Shown one piece after another: positions 61,000 to 64,000 of a DNA stretch of 64,000 nt. The stretch covers positions 8,563,501 to 8,627,500 of the forward strand of contig JAUCBN010000049.1 in assembly GCA_035048815.1 (NCBI GenBank), written 5' to 3'. Source of the stretch: Abelmoschus esculentus (lineage: Eukaryota > Streptophyta > Magnoliopsida > Malvales > Malvaceae). Position 1 is the first letter of the stretch, and every line of letters starts with the position of its first letter. A program made the translations under genes and the position numbers. The notes beneath the pieces were generated by a model. It searched no databases. It worked only from the letters and a program-made list of their open reading frames with translations, and had not been told where the DNA came from.

Positions 61000-62260
61000 T
61001 TTCAGTTAGAGTACTATAGACTCTTCTACAACTAAGGTTCTTTTGTTAAAAACTTTATAAGCCTTTGAATTTTGAGAATATCCAAGAGAAATAGCTTCAT
61101 CACTTTTTGTATCAAATTTACCTAAATTGTCTTTTCTATTATTTAAAACACAACACTTGCATCCAGAGGGATGAAAATAGCCAATGTTAGGCTTTTTGAA
61201 TTTTAAAATCTCATTAGGAGTTTTATTCAAAATTGGCCTAATCATTACACGATTAATAATATAACAAGAAATGTTTGTGGCTTCTAGCCAAAAATACTTA
61301 GGTAAATTGTTTTCACAAAGCATGGTCCTAGCCATTTCTTCTAAAGTTCTATTTTTTCTCTCAATTACCCCATTTTGTTGAGTAGTGCGAGGAGCCGAAA
61401 AATTGTGGCTAATCTCATTTTCATTACAAAAATTCTCAAAACTTAAATTTTAAAATTTGGTTCCATGATCACTTCTAATATGAGAAATTCTTTGATCAAG
61501 ATCATTTTGAGAAATGTTTAAAAATGTGATGAATTTTTCTAAGGTTTGATCTTTAGTACTTAAAAATAGAATCTAAGTGTATCTAAAGTAATCATCAACA
61601 ATAACAAAAGCATATGATTTCCCACCCAAGCTAGTAGTTCTAATTGTTCCAAAAAGATCCATATGAATCAATTATAATACTTTACTAGTTGAAACATCAT
61701 TAATGGACTTAAAAGAAACTCGTTTTTGTTTACCTTAGCACATGCATCACAAATTTTATCTAATAAAAACTTCAGCTTGGGTAAACCTCTTACTAGATTT
61801 TTGGAAACTAATTTCTCTAAAACACTTATGCTAGCATGTCCTAGTTTCCTATGCCATAACAATGCATCATTTTCATCACTAACAACTAAGCATGCATGAG
61901 AAAGATTTATGTCATATAAATACACCATGTAAATATTTCCTATGCAATGAACAATGAGTATTGTTTTATTTGATTCTATGTCTATAATTTTGCAACCACA
62001 TCTATCAAAATAAACATAGAATCCTTTATCACATAATTGACTAATGCTCAATAAATTATGCTTAAGACCTTTAACAAGTAAAACATTTTCAATAAGAATA
62101 GATGAGTGATTATCAATAAAGCCAATACCCTCAATTTGGCCTTTAGAGTTGTCGCCGAAAGTCACTACTCCACCACTTTTGAGCTCTAACTCCTTAAATT
62201 GTCCCTTGTTTCCGGTTATATGCCTTGAGCATCCACTATCAAGGTAGCACATGTTTTGAC
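61000..62260 (-). pseudogene. copia protease-integrase region, truncated
   Basis: Minus strand, left-going: protease at 62,252 with the active-site motif YLDSGCSRHITGN. GAG-pre-integrase follows near 61,880-61,740 (LLWHRKLGHASISVLEKLV, then a Cys pair CDAC). Broken integrase core lies through 61,680-61,340 and its later part at 61,335-61,006 (MARTMLCENNLPKYFWLEA, NKTPNEILKFKKPNIGYFHPSG, split here by a comma only to mark the two blocks). The frame breaks at about 61,690 and 61,340. No reverse transcriptase or RNase H follows; at about 61,000 the sequence changes to an LTR fragment of another family. This is a 3'-truncated element. Confidence 0.85.
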
Positions 62261-62289
62261 TTGAAGCTTTCGCCTTGAAGCAATGCTCA

Positions 62290-63900
62290 ACCTACAAAAA
62301 AAAATTTAGTTTTTGATTTTTAGTACCCAAATCATCTTGTGTCCATGAGAGTTATTTCCCAAAAGTTTGGTTCCCTTAGGAATCCAAGATGCAATGGCAT
62401 GAACATTATTAGAAACAAAAATCTCATTAGGAACCCATACAATCCTAATCCTCTTATGTCTAGTATGCCTTTGAAAATTTCTTTGTTTGTGGTTATGAAA
62501 ATTCTTTTTCACATGGTTGGGTTTTGAAATACTTCATTTTTCAAAATTTGAGCTACCAACCACTTTGATTTTTTCTTTGAGATCATCCACCATCTTGTGG
62601 TGATCCTCACTCAAGTTAAAAATAAGTTTGTTTAAATCAACATTTTCTTTTTGAAAAAAAATTATATCATCTTTCAAACCAACAACCTTTTCTTAATAAA
62701 TTTGTTTTTGTCAAAGAATCATTTTTCTCTTTTAAATCGGAAATTATTTTCTTATTTTTCAAAATTGACTCTTTTAATTTCAAAACCAACTCATCATATA
62801 CATCTTACAATTCATAATATGTATCATATAATTCATCATAAGAAAGGTCATTGCAAGATGGTTCAAGGGTTACCTTAGGCTCATCAAGAGCCATGAGACA
62901 AAGGTTGACCACTACGTTGTTCTCATCGGATGAAGACTCCTCATCACTCCAAGTGGCAATACGATCCTTTTGTTTCTTCTTACTCTCAAAATCTTTTTTC
63001 TTGTATTGTAGCTAATCATTCCTTATGTGACCCAGTTTCTTACATTCGTAGCAAATAATTTGATCTTTTTCTTCCTCTTTGGTCTTTCCCTTAAATTCTT
63101 TCTTTCTTTGGAATCTTCTATTTTGGTTTGCCTTCATGAGTTTTGTGAAACTTTTAGATACCATAGCCAATTCCTCTAACTCATCCTCTTCACTAGTGTC
63201 TACCTCCTCTTGAGGTATTGAAGCTTTGAGAGCTATGCCTTGCTTCTTCATTTCTACCTGTCTCTTTCAAGCTTCAAATCTTCCTTCATCTTGTCTTCTT
63301 CTCTTCCTTTCTCCATGATCTCATGGGTGAGAAGAGATCTCACAAGAGCATTAAGCTTCAAAGTCTTGAGGTCCTTTGCTTCAATAATAGTCGTTCTCTT
63401 GCTATCCCAAGACTCGAGAAGAGAGTAGATGAGCTTCTGTACGAGCTTCTCCTCCGGGATGATCTACCAAATCCTTTAAGACCATTGACGATTACAGAGA
63501 ATCAATCAAATATCTTGGTGATGTCTTCATCCGGCTCCATCTTGAAGTTCTCATAATTAAGATTAAGAAGACCGATCTTTGTCTCCTTGACATCATTAGT
63601 ACTCTCTTATGTTGTCTCCAAAGAACCCCACACTTTTTTGGCAATTGTGCAAGATGACATCTTGGAGTAGATGTCAGGTCCGAGAGCACAAAATAGGATG
63701 TGCAAAGCTTTGTCATTGGTAGACATTCTTCTTCTTTCTTCATCGGTTATCTCATTCATCTTCTTCGGTACTTGTCTATCTCCTTCTTGCTTCATCGGGA
63801 TTGAGGGGCCATCTTCGATTATGTCTCACAGAACATAGTCGTTGGAGTTTATGAACAACCTCATCCTATTTTTCAATAGGGATAGTTGTCACAATTAAAT
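62290..63900 (-). pseudogene. copia gag, related to the 24-kb element
   Basis: Gag parts appear in shifting minus-strand frames. The N-terminal core is at 63,860-63,480 (DIIEDGPS, LHILFCALGPDIYSKM, ETKIGLLNLNYENFKM). KLIYSLLESWDSKRTTII lies near 63,430-63,370 and SLLTHEIMEKG near 63,310. A CCHC-type knuckle CYECKKLGHIRND is at 63,050-63,012. Further parts include CLMALDEP near 62,880, and ASWIPKGTKL near 62,370. Each block has a counterpart in the gag at 25.3-26.8 kb, in the same order, so the two copia elements belong to one lineage. It is broken by several stops and frameshifts. The 5' LTR would lie beyond the window. Confidence 0.85.
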
Positions 63901-64000
63901 AATGGAGGCCTGGTGATGGAGTGATACTCGTTCCAACTTACAAAAGTAGAGGCCATAGCTTGACTTGTAATGATGACCAACACTTCTTGGATATTCTTTG

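Overview
The window is eukaryotic nuclear DNA, almost certainly from an angiosperm and probably a eudicot (Malvaceae is a guess from general repeat character, not shown). It is AT-rich, has one ordinary spliced plant gene, and is otherwise a repeat-dense intergenic region filled with plant-type transposable elements in several layers. I see no bacterial operons, CRISPR arrays, rRNA genes or convincing tRNA genes.

Layout. 1-4.4 kb: the gag end and 5' LTR of an Athila-like Ty3/gypsy element on the minus strand (tRNA-Asp primer site), then a complete solo LTR of a related family with a 5-bp target duplication (TSD). 4.7-13.4 kb: diverged LTR-like fragments whose termini (TGTAACACC type) resemble Tekay/Del chromovirus LTRs. 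13.4-17.2 kb: a heavily decayed Ty1/copia element on the plus strand. 18.1-18.7 kb: an RNase H remnant of a LINE. 19.3-20.0 kb: a large fold-back element. 22.0-23.1 kb: a MULE-type MITE and a hAT-type MITE, each with its TSD. 23.17-30.30 kb: a non-autonomous hAT-type element with 8-bp TSDs, carrying inside it a young, gag-only copia element (24.16-28.39 kb, TSD GATAT). 32.4-33.7 kb: the only apparently functional host gene, a three-exon NAC transcription factor. 34.8-38.1 kb: another hAT-type MITE, a roughly 1-kb AT-rich tandem array and a second copy of the MULE-type MITE. 39.1-60.7 kb: a 21.6-kb Mutator-like element (MULE). 60.8-64 kb: an LTR fragment joined to a truncated copia gag-protease-integrase region on the minus strand.

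The centrepiece is the MULE at 39,103-60,738. It has about 260-bp terminal inverted repeats, a nearly perfect 9-bp TSD, a decayed MULE transposase gene (plus strand) and, convergent with it, a spliced plant mobile domain (PMD) gene (minus strand). A 14.4-kb Tekay/Del-like gypsy element has landed inside an intron of that PMD gene, only 8 bp upstream of its splice acceptor. The 3' LTR of that gypsy was then hit by a 2.46-kb Athila-like mini-element with a perfect CCCCT TSD. Sequence divergence falls in the order expected of the nesting: MULE inverted repeats differ most, then gypsy LTRs, then the Athila-like LTRs.

A second theme is the perfect palindrome GTATCGATAC, clustered in the LTRs of both copia and gypsy elements and in older repeats across the window, far more often than chance predicts.
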